From Zeimonas sp041678445 (GTDB lineage: Bacteria > Pseudomonadota > Gammaproteobacteria > Burkholderiales > Burkholderiaceae_E), in contig JBAYOD010000053.1 in the NCBI GenBank assembly GCA_041678445.1, positions 1 through 16,157 of the forward strand: 16,157 nt of DNA. Direction: 5' to 3'. Below, one piece after another: positions 1 to 6,534 of the stretch. A program made the translations under genes and the position numbers. A model generated the notes under the pieces. The model was given only the letters and a program-made list of their open reading frames with translations, did not search any database and was not told the DNA's origin. Position 1 is the stretch's first letter. Each line of letters opens with the position of its first letter.

Positions 1-684
1 GAGCGGCAGGATCGACGCGTCGACCCCCCAGTCGAAGGGCCGGGCAAAGGCCGGCGACGCCCAGGCGTTGTCGATCATCGTGAGCACGCCCCGCGCCCGC
101 GCGACCGCGCAGATCGCCGGCACATCCTGGATCTCGAAGGTGTAGCTGCCCGGGCTTTCCAGGTAGACGAGCCGGGTCTGCGGCCGGATCAGCGCGGCGA
201 TGCCGGCGCCGATCGCCGGGTCGTAATACTCGGTCTGCACCCCGAGGCCGGCCAGCATGCCGTCGCACAAAGCCCGGGTGGGGCCGTAGACCGAGTCCGG
301 AACCAGCAGATGGTCGCCGGGCGAAAGAAAAGCCAGCAGCGCCGCGGAGATGGCAGCCAGACCCGACGGCATCAAGGCTGCGCGGCAGTCGTGGCCCGGC
401 GCCTCGACGGCAACGAGCGCATCGGCCAGCGCCAGCGTGCTCTGCGTGCCCGCCGTACCGTAGGTGCTGGCATGAAGCTCGCCACGGGCAGTGGCGCCGC
501 CGATCGCATCGGCTTCGGCCAGCGAGTCGAACAGCACGGTCGAGGCGCGCGACACGGGCAGGTTGGCCGTCGCGATCGGCACGTCGAAGCGGCGGCCGGC
601 ATCGACCACACGTGTGCGCGCAGCCGGCTGGCCGGCGTCGGCCTTGCGGGAGGAGTCGTTGCGGATCGGGTCGTCTGCGCGCAT
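1..684 (-). CDS. metC: Cystathionine beta-lyase (MetC type), C-terminal part cut off by window edge
   Basis: Pyridoxal-phosphate enzyme of the Cys/Met metabolism family. MetC cleaves cystathionine to homocysteine, pyruvate and ammonia in the cytoplasm. The first 228 residues are read here without a stop. Visible landmarks are the Tyr-Gly pair at 75-76 with GT at 79-80, the SGLAA turn at 107-111, ESPGS at 176-180 (typical of MetC) and the cofactor Asp in MIDNAW at 203-208. The PLP lysine lies just beyond the edge. The ATG at 684 follows the stop of the AhpD-like gene by 16 bases, with a weak GAAGA ribosome site inside that gap. It is the third gene of a tight unit with the flavin monooxygenase and AhpD-like genes. 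The Arg usually two residues after the first Tyr is Thr77. Another lyase of this family (gamma-lyase type) is possible but less likely, given the ESPGS and DNAW motifs. Confidence 0.85.
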   Translation of the reverse strand, partial: MRADDPIRNDSSRKADAGQPAARTRVVDAGRRFDVPIATANLPVSRASTVLFDSLAEADAIGGATARGELHASTYGTAGTQSTLALADALVAVEAPGHDCRAALMPSGLAAISAALLAFLSPGDHLLVPDSVYGPTRALCDGMLAGLGVQTEYYDPAIGAGIAALIRPQTRLVYLESPGSYTFEIQDVPAICAVARARGVLTMIDNAWASPAFARPFDWGVDASILPL

Positions 685-700
685 CGGAATCAGTGATTCT

Positions 701-1108
701 TCAGTTGCGTTCGGCATCGAAGACCGGGTCGACCGGCACCTGCAGGCCGGTGGCCAGCTGGTTGGTCTTCGCGGCCAGCGCGGCAACCCGCAGCAGGTCG
801 GCATGCTGGGCGTCGGTCATCCCCTTGGCGCGGGCGGCCGCCGTGTGCGAATGCACGCAGTACGAGCAGCCGTTGGTCATCGACACGGCGATGTAGAGCA
901 GCTCCTTGGTCAGCGGATCGAGCGCCGACGGCGCAACCATCACCGCCTTGATCTCGGCCCAGGTCCGTTCGAGCAGTTCGGCGTCGAAGGCCAGATGCTG
1001 CCAGAAGGCATTGATGAAATCCGATTTACGCGTGGCCCGGATGTCGTCGAACACCGCGCGCACGCGCGGATCGCTTTCGGGGTCAGAGCACAGGGGATTC
1101 ACCGACAT
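701..1108 (-). CDS. Carboxymuconolactone decarboxylase / AhpD-like protein
   Basis: A 135-residue protein of the carboxymuconolactone decarboxylase-like fold. It carries the AhpD pattern E-X11-C-X2-C-X3-H: Glu69, Cys81, Cys84 and His88, which in AhpD form the thiol redox site that relays electrons to peroxiredoxins. The His between the two Cys in mycobacterial AhpD is Tyr83 here. The helix LTKELLYIAVS before the motif is typical. Its start is two bases after the stop of the flavin monooxygenase gene, and a GGAG ribosome site lies inside the end of that gene, so the two are surely cotranscribed. A peroxidase-partner or general thiol oxidoreductase role is inferred from the motif; the true substrate is unknown. 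Confidence 0.85.
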   Translation of the reverse strand: MSVNPLCSDPESDPRVRAVFDDIRATRKSDFINAFWQHLAFDAELLERTWAEIKAVMVAPSALDPLTKELLYIAVSMTNGCSYCVHSHTAAARAKGMTDAQHADLLRVAALAAKTNQLATGLQVPVDPVFDAERN

Positions 1109-1110
1109 GT

Positions 1111-2094
1111 TCAGCTCCTGCCGATCTCGGCCAGCAGTTCGTAGGATCGCAGCCGCGCGGCCTGATCGTGGATCGCAGCGGCGACCATCAGTTCGTCGGC
1201 GCCGGTCTGCTCGATGAAACGTTCGAGCTCGCGCCGCACGGTGTCCTTCGAGCCGACGAAGGAGCAGGTCAGCATCCGCGACACCTGCGCCTTCTCGGCC
1301 GGATTCCAGTATTGCTCGATGTCGTCGATCGGCGGCCCCAACTGCCCACGCTGGTTGCGGATCATGTCGACGAAGCGCTGCTGGATGCTGGTGAACAGCC
1401 GGCGCGCCGCGTCGTCAGTGTCGGCAACCACCACGTTGATGCCGGGCATCACGTACGGGCGCTCGAGCTGCGCCGACGGCTGGAAGCGCTCGCGGTAGAT
1501 GCGGATGGCGTCGAACAGCGCATCGGGGGCGAAGTGCGAGGCGAAGCCATAAGGCAGCCCGTAGTGCGCCGCCACCTGCGCGCCGTACAGGCTCGAGCCG
1601 AGGATCCACAGCGGCACGCGCAGCCCCGCACCCGGTACCGCGCGGATCCGCTGGCCCGGCCGCACCGGCTCGAAGAAGGCCTGCAGCTCGCGCACGTCGT
1701 CCGGAAAGCGCTCGGCCGCGTGGTAGTCACGGCGCAGCGCCAGCAGTGTGGCCTGGTCGGTGCCCGGCGCCCGGCCCAGGCCCAGGTCGATGCGGCCCGG
1801 GTACAGGGATTCGAGCGTGCCGAACTGTTCGGCGATGACCAGCGGCGAATGGTTCGGCAGCATGATGCCGCCGGCGCCGACCCGGATCGTTCGGGTGCCG
1901 GCCGCCACGTAGCCGATCACCACCGAGGTTGCCGCACTGGCGATGCCGGTCATGTTGTGATGCTCGGCCATCCAGTAGCGCAGGTAGCCCAGCTGCTCGC
2001 AGTGCCGGGCCAGCGCCAGGGTGTCGCGCAGGGCCTGCGCCGGCGTTTCGCCGACACGGACCGGGACCAGGTCGAGGACAGATAGCGGAATCAT
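1111..2094 (-). CDS. LLM class flavin-dependent oxidoreductase (luciferase-like monooxygenase)
   Basis: A 327-residue TIM-barrel flavoprotein of the bacterial luciferase-like superfamily, likely in the stand-alone MsnO8/YhbW group that uses reduced FMN supplied by a separate reductase. The N-terminus MIPLSVLDLVPV, the AEHH motif at 43-46, the strand around RTIRVGAGGIMLPNHSP (68-84) and RIDLGLGRAPGTD at 101-113 are characteristic. The length is normal for the group. No strong ribosome site precedes the ATG at 2094; a GGAGG lies about 20 bases upstream. It is followed by the AhpD-like gene after two bases. The substrate cannot be told from sequence. An FMN reductase-like gene sits at 5968-6534 in the same window but on the other strand. 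Confidence 0.9.
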   Translation of the reverse strand: MIPLSVLDLVPVRVGETPAQALRDTLALARHCEQLGYLRYWMAEHHNMTGIASAATSVVIGYVAAGTRTIRVGAGGIMLPNHSPLVIAEQFGTLESLYPGRIDLGLGRAPGTDQATLLALRRDYHAAERFPDDVRELQAFFEPVRPGQRIRAVPGAGLRVPLWILGSSLYGAQVAAHYGLPYGFASHFAPDALFDAIRIYRERFQPSAQLERPYVMPGINVVVADTDDAARRLFTSIQQRFVDMIRNQRGQLGPPIDDIEQYWNPAEKAQVSRMLTCSFVGSKDTVRRELERFIEQTGADELMVAAAIHDQAARLRSYELLAEIGRS

Positions 2095-2134
2095 GCGCGC
2101 AATGCTACCGCGTTCCTCCGCTCTTCCCTCGCTT

Positions 2135-2192
2135 CGTCCTGCCGTCCCTGCGTTCCTGCCGTCCCTACGTTCCTGCGTTCCTGCCGTTTCCC
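2135..2192. repeat. Degenerate tandem octamer array (CGTYCCTG, 8-9 base period)
   Basis: Read on the plus strand, seven consecutive units follow one another: CGTCCTGC, CGTCCCTG, CGTTCCTGC, CGTCCCTA, CGTTCCTG, CGTTCCTGC and a decayed CGTTTCCC. A further CGTTCCT stands alone at 2111-2117. The array covers the last codons and the stop codon of cytX (the TAG comes from the CGTCCCTA unit) and part of the gap to the next gene. The composition is strongly strand-biased: purine-rich on the coding strand. It is most simply a slippage-prone microsatellite. Confidence 0.75.
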
Positions 2193-3442
2193 GTCGCCCC
2201 GCGTGTCAGCCGCGCGAGCACGAAGCTCAGCGCCAGCGTGGGCAGCGCCGACCCGAACTGGGTCGAGACCTGCGGCAGCAGGTGGAAGCAAGCCACGCCC
2301 AGCAGCCAGATCGCGACCGGCACGAGGTTGACGCGGCTCGCGCCGACCAGACCGGCCACGTCGCTGCGCCCGCCGAGCCGGCCGAGAATCACCCCGTACA
2401 AAGGCACGAACACCGAGCTGAGCATCAGCAGGAAGGGTTCGAGCGAATGCATCGGCAACACCAGCGCCAGCCCCGTGCACAGGACCGCCAGCGCGATCGC
2501 CCAGCGGCGCGTGCTCCAGCGCGGCAGCAGGCTGTGGCCGGCCACCGAACCCGAATAGAGGTCGCCATAGGCGTTGTCCACCTCGTCGATCAGGATCAGG
2601 CCGAGCGCGATCAGGCCGCCCTGCGCCAGCAGCAGCGCAGCGACCAGGTCGGTGGCCGGGGTGGTCAGCGCCACCAGGGCGCCGAGCGCGTAGCACCAGA
2701 TGTTGGCGACTGCATAACCCAGCCAGGTGCCGCTCAGCGCGCTGCGGCCGTCGCGGCCGTGCCGGGAGAAATCGGCCACCAGCGGCAGCCAGGAGATCGG
2801 CATCGCGATGACCAGATCGAGCGCCGCCATCGTGCCCATCCCGCCCGCCCCCGGCCGTTGCCAGAGCTCGCCCCAGCCGAGCGCGGCCGCCTTGCCGACG
2901 AACTGCCAGCTCAGCCAGACCAGCGAAAGAATCACCAGCGGCAGCACGAAGCGGCCGATGAACTTGCGCACCAGCCTGACCATCGAGCCGGACAGCAGCA
3001 CGATCAGCAGCGCCCCGAAGGCCGCCGTGACCAGCACCATCGAAAAATCGAAGCCGCCCCGCCGGCCGATCGCGAGCACGCCGTCGCGCATCACGACCAG
3101 CTCGAAAGTGGTCCAGCCGACGAGCTGGACGATGTTGAGCAGCACCGGCAGCCGTGCGAAGCCGCTGCCATAGGCGGCGTGCATCAACCCGGCGCTGGCC
3201 AGCCCGCTGTCGCAGCCCAGTTTCGCCGTCCAGGCCAGCAGGCCGGCACCGAGGAGGGAGCCGGCGACGATGGCCAGCAGGGCCGCCTGGGTACCGAGCG
3301 CCGGCACCAGGAAGGCGCCGACCTGCATGACCAGCAGGCCGACCCCCAGGCTCAGCCACAGCGACGCATGATCACGCCAGCCGAACAGGCGTTCGGCGGC
3401 CGGAATGGGAATGAGAGCGGTATTACGGGCGATGGTCGTCAT
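2165..3442 (-). CDS. cytX: CytX-like hydroxymethylpyrimidine permease (NCS1 family)
   Basis: A 425-residue polytopic inner-membrane protein of the NCS1 nucleobase/cation symporter family with about twelve hydrophobic segments. The region NIVQLVGWTTFELVVM (103-118) matches the CytX branch, predicted in the literature to import the thiamine pyrimidine precursor HMP. The decisive evidence is upstream: a complete TPP riboswitch ends at the base before the ATG, so the gene is expected to be repressed when thiamine pyrophosphate is plentiful. The ribosome site AGGGAAG overlaps the 3' side of that riboswitch. No other thiamine gene is seen in the window, so this looks like a stand-alone salvage importer. 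The last residues and stop codon are made from an octamer repeat, so the tail may vary between strains. Confidence 0.88.
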   Translation of the reverse strand: MTTIARNTALIPIPAAERLFGWRDHASLWLSLGVGLLVMQVGAFLVPALGTQAALLAIVAGSLLGAGLLAWTAKLGCDSGLASAGLMHAAYGSGFARLPVLLNIVQLVGWTTFELVVMRDGVLAIGRRGGFDFSMVLVTAAFGALLIVLLSGSMVRLVRKFIGRFVLPLVILSLVWLSWQFVGKAAALGWGELWQRPGAGGMGTMAALDLVIAMPISWLPLVADFSRHGRDGRSALSGTWLGYAVANIWCYALGALVALTTPATDLVAALLLAQGGLIALGLILIDEVDNAYGDLYSGSVAGHSLLPRWSTRRWAIALAVLCTGLALVLPMHSLEPFLLMLSSVFVPLYGVILGRLGGRSDVAGLVGASRVNLVPVAIWLLGVACFHLLPQVSTQFGSALPTLALSFVLARLTRGATGNGRNAGT

Positions 3443-3536
3443 GTTCGCTTCCCTGCGCAGGCATTACCCCGGTCAGGTTCGAAGGGTTTGGTCTCAGCCT
3501 TGCACCGGCGAACCGGCGCGCAGCACCCCCAGCAAC
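3443..3536 (-). ncRNA. TPP riboswitch (THI element) controlling cytX
   Basis: On the minus strand the RNA shows the conserved THI blocks in order: GGGGGUGC, a variable GC-rich hairpin (GCGCCGGUUCGCCGGUGC), GGCUGAGA, an ACCC segment, GAACCUGA, then GGGGUAAUGCC and GCAGGGAAG. The closing helix can form between GUUGCU at the 5' end and AGCGAAC at the 3' end with one bulged base. The 3' strand of that helix touches the cytX start codon, and the AGGGAA ribosome site lies between the core and the helix. This suggests control of translation start. No separate terminator hairpin with a U-run is present between aptamer and gene, which supports the translational mode (inference). Confidence 0.95.
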
Positions 3537-3593
3537 GGCGTGCCGGCCTGACGGCCTGCAACGCACGCGACGAAGTCTAGCCGAATCCGGCGC

Positions 3594-3614
3594 AAGGGGC
3601 ACCTCACGCCCCCT
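3594..3614 (-). terminator. Possible terminator hairpin after the Spm-type gene
   Basis: Starting at the last base of the TGA, the transcript can fold a 7-pair stem AGGGGGC/GCCCCUU (one G-U pair) with a 7-base loop. Only two U follow, so it is a weak intrinsic terminator at best. It would separate the Spm-type gene from the riboswitch-controlled cytX. Confidence 0.35.
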
Positions 3615-4960
3615 CAGCCGCGACCGAACACCCAGCTGCAGATCGCCACGGCAGCCACCACCGCAGCGACGTCGGCGGTCAGCGCGGCCGCCAGCGCATG
3701 GCGCATCCGCCGGATCTGGACCGCGCCGAAATACACGGCCAGCACATAGAAGGTCGTTTCGGTCGAACCCTGCAGCGTCGTGACCAGGTAGCCGATGTAG
3801 CTGTCCGGACCGATGGCCGGATCCTGGATGATCGACGCCATGACGCCGTAGGCGCCCGAGCCGGACAGCGGTCGCAACAACGCCATCGGCAAGGCCTCGG
3901 CCGGCAGGCCGAAGCGGCCTGTCACGCCACCGATCGCATCGACCAGCGCGGCCAGCGCACCGCTGGCGCGCAGCATGCCGACCGCAACCAGGATCGCGAC
4001 CAGATAGGGAATGATGCGCAGCGCGACCTGGAAACCCTCCTTCGCGCCGTCGACGAAAACCTCGTAGACCGCAACACGGCGCCAGGCGCCGAACAACAGA
4101 AAGCCGGCCATCAACGCCGGCAGGATCCACGGCGACACCACCCGGCCCCAGACGATGCTCGCCGGGATCAACGCGACGATCGTCACCAGCGCGGCCACGC
4201 TGACCCAGACCGGATAGCCGGGTTCCGGTTCGGATGCGGGCTCGGGCGCCGCAGCCGGTTTGCCGGCCCCGGACAGATCGCCGGCCGCGGACGCCGGCTG
4301 CCCGGTTTCCGCGGCAGGCGGCACTACAGCGACGACCGGCGCGCCGCCACCGAGCGGCACGAACCTCTGGTAGAGCTTGGCCGCGGCGATGGCCGCGAGC
4401 GTCGAGCAGACGGTTGCAAACAATGTCGTCGGCAGGATCGCCGCCGGATCGGCCGAACCCGCGGCCGCCCGGATCGCGATGACGCTGGTCGGCAGCAGCG
4501 TAACGCCCGAGGTGTTGATCGCCAGGAACAGCACCATCGCGTTGGTGGCCGTGCCCGGCCGCGTGTTCAGGCGCTCGAGTTCCTGCATGGCCCGGATGCC
4601 GAACGGGGTTGCCGCGTTGCCCAGCCCCAGCGCATTGGCCGACAGGTTCAGGATCATCGCACCCATCGCCGGGTGTTCCGGCGGCACATCGGGAAACAGG
4701 CGCGTCATCAGCGGCCGGATCAGGCGCGCAATGACGGTCAGCAGCCCGCCGGCTTCGGCAACCTTCATCAGGCCGAGGAACAACGCCATCACCCCGACCA
4801 GGCCGATCGCCAGTTCGACCGCACCGCCGGCCGACGCGATCATCGCCGACGACAGCGCCTGCATCGGCGACTCGCCACCGGCGCCGTCAGGCCAGTTCAG
4901 CTCGCGCCACGCAGCCGTACCGAAGGCCGCCAGAACGAAGACCAGGAAGATCCGGTTCAC
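3614..4960 (-). CDS. Fused SpmA/SpmB-like nucleoside-recognition (Gate) domain membrane protein
   Basis: A 448-residue inner-membrane protein resembling spore maturation proteins A and B joined in one chain, as found in many non-sporulating Proteobacteria. The N-terminal half has the Gate-domain block NLSANALGLGNAATPFG at about 105-121. A Pro/Ala/Glu-rich linker of about 40 residues follows near 215-250. The C-terminal half has RPLSGSGA and TLQGSTETTFYVLAVYFGA, the SpmB-type block. Each half has several hydrophobic helices. I chose the GTG at 4960 because GGAGG stands four bases before it and the protein then opens with a membrane segment (MNRIFLVFVL); a longer frame with an ATG at 5026 adds 22 polar residues and would overlap the divergent promoter region. 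The role outside sporulation is unknown; transport is inferred. Confidence 0.85.
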   Translation of the reverse strand: MNRIFLVFVLAAFGTAAWRELNWPDGAGGESPMQALSSAMIASAGGAVELAIGLVGVMALFLGLMKVAEAGGLLTVIARLIRPLMTRLFPDVPPEHPAMGAMILNLSANALGLGNAATPFGIRAMQELERLNTRPGTATNAMVLFLAINTSGVTLLPTSVIAIRAAAGSADPAAILPTTLFATVCSTLAAIAAAKLYQRFVPLGGGAPVVAVVPPAAETGQPASAAGDLSGAGKPAAAPEPASEPEPGYPVWVSVAALVTIVALIPASIVWGRVVSPWILPALMAGFLLFGAWRRVAVYEVFVDGAKEGFQVALRIIPYLVAILVAVGMLRASGALAALVDAIGGVTGRFGLPAEALPMALLRPLSGSGAYGVMASIIQDPAIGPDSYIGYLVTTLQGSTETTFYVLAVYFGAVQIRRMRHALAAALTADVAAVVAAVAICSWVFGRG

Positions 4961-4993
4961 GCTGCCTCCATCGCCGATTGCACTCCGGGCACC

Positions 4994-5013
4994 CGCGGAT
5001 TGTCGCGGATTGT
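4994..5013. repeat. Perfect 10-base tandem repeat in divergent promoter region
   Basis: CGCGGATTGT occurs twice with no gap, between the divergent Spm-type and aldo/keto reductase genes. The second copy overlaps a possible minus-strand -10 box (TACAAT, 5009-5014). It may be an operator with two half-sites one helical turn apart. Confidence 0.5.
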
Positions 5014-5040
5014 AATGGCCGCACACTCGGCAGCGGCCAA
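5009..5040 (-). promoter_or_regulatory. Weak promoter candidate for the Spm-type gene
   Basis: On the minus strand a TACAAT box (5009-5014, five of six matches) lies 49 bases before the GTG. The only -35-like hexamer, TTGGCC (5035-5040), is 20 bases away, which is too far for a good sigma70 promoter. Confidence 0.25.
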
Positions 5041-5061
5041 CGGATCGGCTATGGTCATGTC

Positions 5062-5904
5062 ATGCGCACCGTCACCACTGTCACGCTTCCCGGCGGCGAA
5101 ACCGTCCCCGCGCTCGGCCAGGGCACCTGGATGATGGGCGAGCACGCGGGCACGAGAGCTGCCGAACTCGCTGCCCTGCGCACTGGCCTCGACCTCGGGC
5201 TCACGCTGATCGACACGGCCGAGATGTACGGCGAGGGCCTGGCCGAGGAACTGGTCGGCGAAGCCCTCGCCGGCCGCCGCGACACCGCCTTCATCGTCAG
5301 CAAGGTCTATCCGCACAACGCCTCCAGGCAAGGGACGATTGCGGCCTGCGAACGCAGCCTGCGGCGGCTGCGCACCGACCGGATCGACCTCTACCTGCTG
5401 CACTGGCGCGGCCAGTGGCCGCTGGCCGAAACCGTCGCTGCGTTCGAGGCCCTGCAGCGCGCAGGCAAGATCCGTCACTGGGGCGTGAGCAACCTCGACC
5501 TGACCGACATGGCCGAGCTGTGCGCGCTGCCCGGTGGCGAGCGGGTCGCGACCAACCAGTTGCTGTACAACCTCCAGCGGCGCGGCATCGAATGGGATCT
5601 GCTGCCCTGGCTGCGCGAGCGCCGGATTCCGGTCATGGCCTACTCGCCGATCGAGCAGGCCCGGCTGCTGCGCCGGCGCGCCCTGCAGGACTTCGCCCGC
5701 GACAACGGGATGAGTCCGGCGCAAGTCGCTCTGGCCTGGCTGCTGCGCGATGACGACGTGATCGCGATTCCGAAAGCTGCCGATGCCCAGCGGGTGCGCG
5801 AGAACGCCGGCGCACTCGCGCACCAGCTCGACGCAGCCCAACTGGCCGAACTCGACCGGCTGTTCGCCGCCCCCACCGGACCCACTTCCCTGGAGATGCT
5901 GTAG
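5062..5904 (+). CDS. Aldo/keto reductase
   Basis: A 280-residue cytoplasmic NAD(P)H-dependent aldo/keto reductase with a TIM-barrel fold. The full catalytic tetrad is visible: Asp51 and Tyr56 in LIDTAEMYGEG, Lys81 in IVSKVYP and His114 in LYLLHWRG. GVSNLD follows the KIRHWG strand, and the NADPH-binding C-terminal block AIPKAADAQRVREN is present. It resembles the E. coli YeaE type, which reduces methylglyoxal and other aldehydes; the exact substrate is not readable. The ATG at 5062 is chosen because the barrel's first strands begin here; an in-frame ATG at 4978 would add 28 residues without family similarity. No clear ribosome site is seen. It heads a plus-strand group of three genes. Confidence 0.9.
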   Translation: MRTVTTVTLPGGETVPALGQGTWMMGEHAGTRAAELAALRTGLDLGLTLIDTAEMYGEGLAEELVGEALAGRRDTAFIVSKVYPHNASRQGTIAACERSLRRLRTDRIDLYLLHWRGQWPLAETVAAFEALQRAGKIRHWGVSNLDLTDMAELCALPGGERVATNQLLYNLQRRGIEWDLLPWLRERRIPVMAYSPIEQARLLRRRALQDFARDNGMSPAQVALAWLLRDDDVIAIPKAADAQRVRENAGALAHQLDAAQLAELDRLFAAPTGPTSLEML

Positions 5905-5930
5905 CGGGTGTGGCCCCCGGCGCCGACACG

Positions 5931-5936
5931 TAAGAT
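5931..5936 (+). promoter_or_regulatory. Possible -10 box before the flavoprotein gene
   Basis: TAAGAT followed by GCGGG, 31 bases before the ATG at 5968. The same hexamer-GC layout recurs before other genes in the window. No convincing -35 hexamer is seen. Confidence 0.3.
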
Positions 5937-5967
5937 GCGGGCTGGTTCCCGATCGGAAGCGCATCCC

Positions 5968-6534
5968 ATGTCCCTGAAACTGAACGTCATCACTGTCAGC
6001 ACCCGGCCCGGCCGGGTCGGCCCTTCGGTCGCCCGCTGGTTCTGCGATTTCGCCACCGCCCACGGCGGCTTCGTCGTGCAGCCGGTCGACCTGGCCGACT
6101 TCAAGCTGCCGGTCTACGACGAGCCCGAGCATCCGATGCTGCAGAAGTACCAGCACGCGCACACCAGGCAATGGGCCGAGAGCGTCGCATCGGCCGACGC
6201 TTACGCCTTCGTGCTGCCCGAGTACAACTACAACCCGCCGCCAGCCTTCTACAACGCGCTGAACTACGTCTACAGGGAGTGGAACTACAAGCCGGCGGGC
6301 CTTGTCTCGTACGGCGGCGTCTCGGGCGGCCTGCGCTCGGCACAGACCGCCAAGCAGCTGCTCACCACGCTGAAGGTGGTGCCGATGACCGAAGGCGTGG
6401 CGGTCCCCATGGTGGCGCGCCTGCTCGACGAGAACCGGAATTTCCCGTCGAACGAACTGATCGACAAGTCCGCAACCACCCTGCTCGACGAGATGGTGAA
6501 ATGGGCCAAGGCACTGAAAACGATGCGCAGCTGA
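5968..6534 (+). CDS. NADPH-dependent FMN reductase family protein
   Basis: A 188-residue flavodoxin-like protein of the NADPH-dependent FMN reductase family (SsuE/chromate reductase/azoreductase relatives). The FMN phosphate loop STRPGRVG is at 11-18. The isoalloxazine-contacting LPEYNYNPPPAFYNALNY and the YGGVSGGLRSAQ loop follow in the expected order. Such proteins pass electrons from NAD(P)H to FMN or quinones in the cytoplasm. The ATG at 5968 has GGAAG at a suitable distance; an in-frame ATG at 5908 would add 20 residues with no family match. The aminotransferase gene begins inside its end. It could supply reduced FMN to the luciferase-like enzyme of the window, but there is no direct sign of that. 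Confidence 0.88.
   Translation: MSLKLNVITVSTRPGRVGPSVARWFCDFATAHGGFVVQPVDLADFKLPVYDEPEHPMLQKYQHAHTRQWAESVASADAYAFVLPEYNYNPPPAFYNALNYVYREWNYKPAGLVSYGGVSGGLRSAQTAKQLLTTLKVVPMTEGVAVPMVARLLDENRNFPSNELIDKSATTLLDEMVKWAKALKTMRS

Noticed and set aside
2091..3359. Second minus-strand frame of 422 codons overlapping cytX
   Set aside because: The cytX frame has membrane helices, family motifs and the riboswitch at its start; the other frame is Arg/Gly/Ala-rich without helices.
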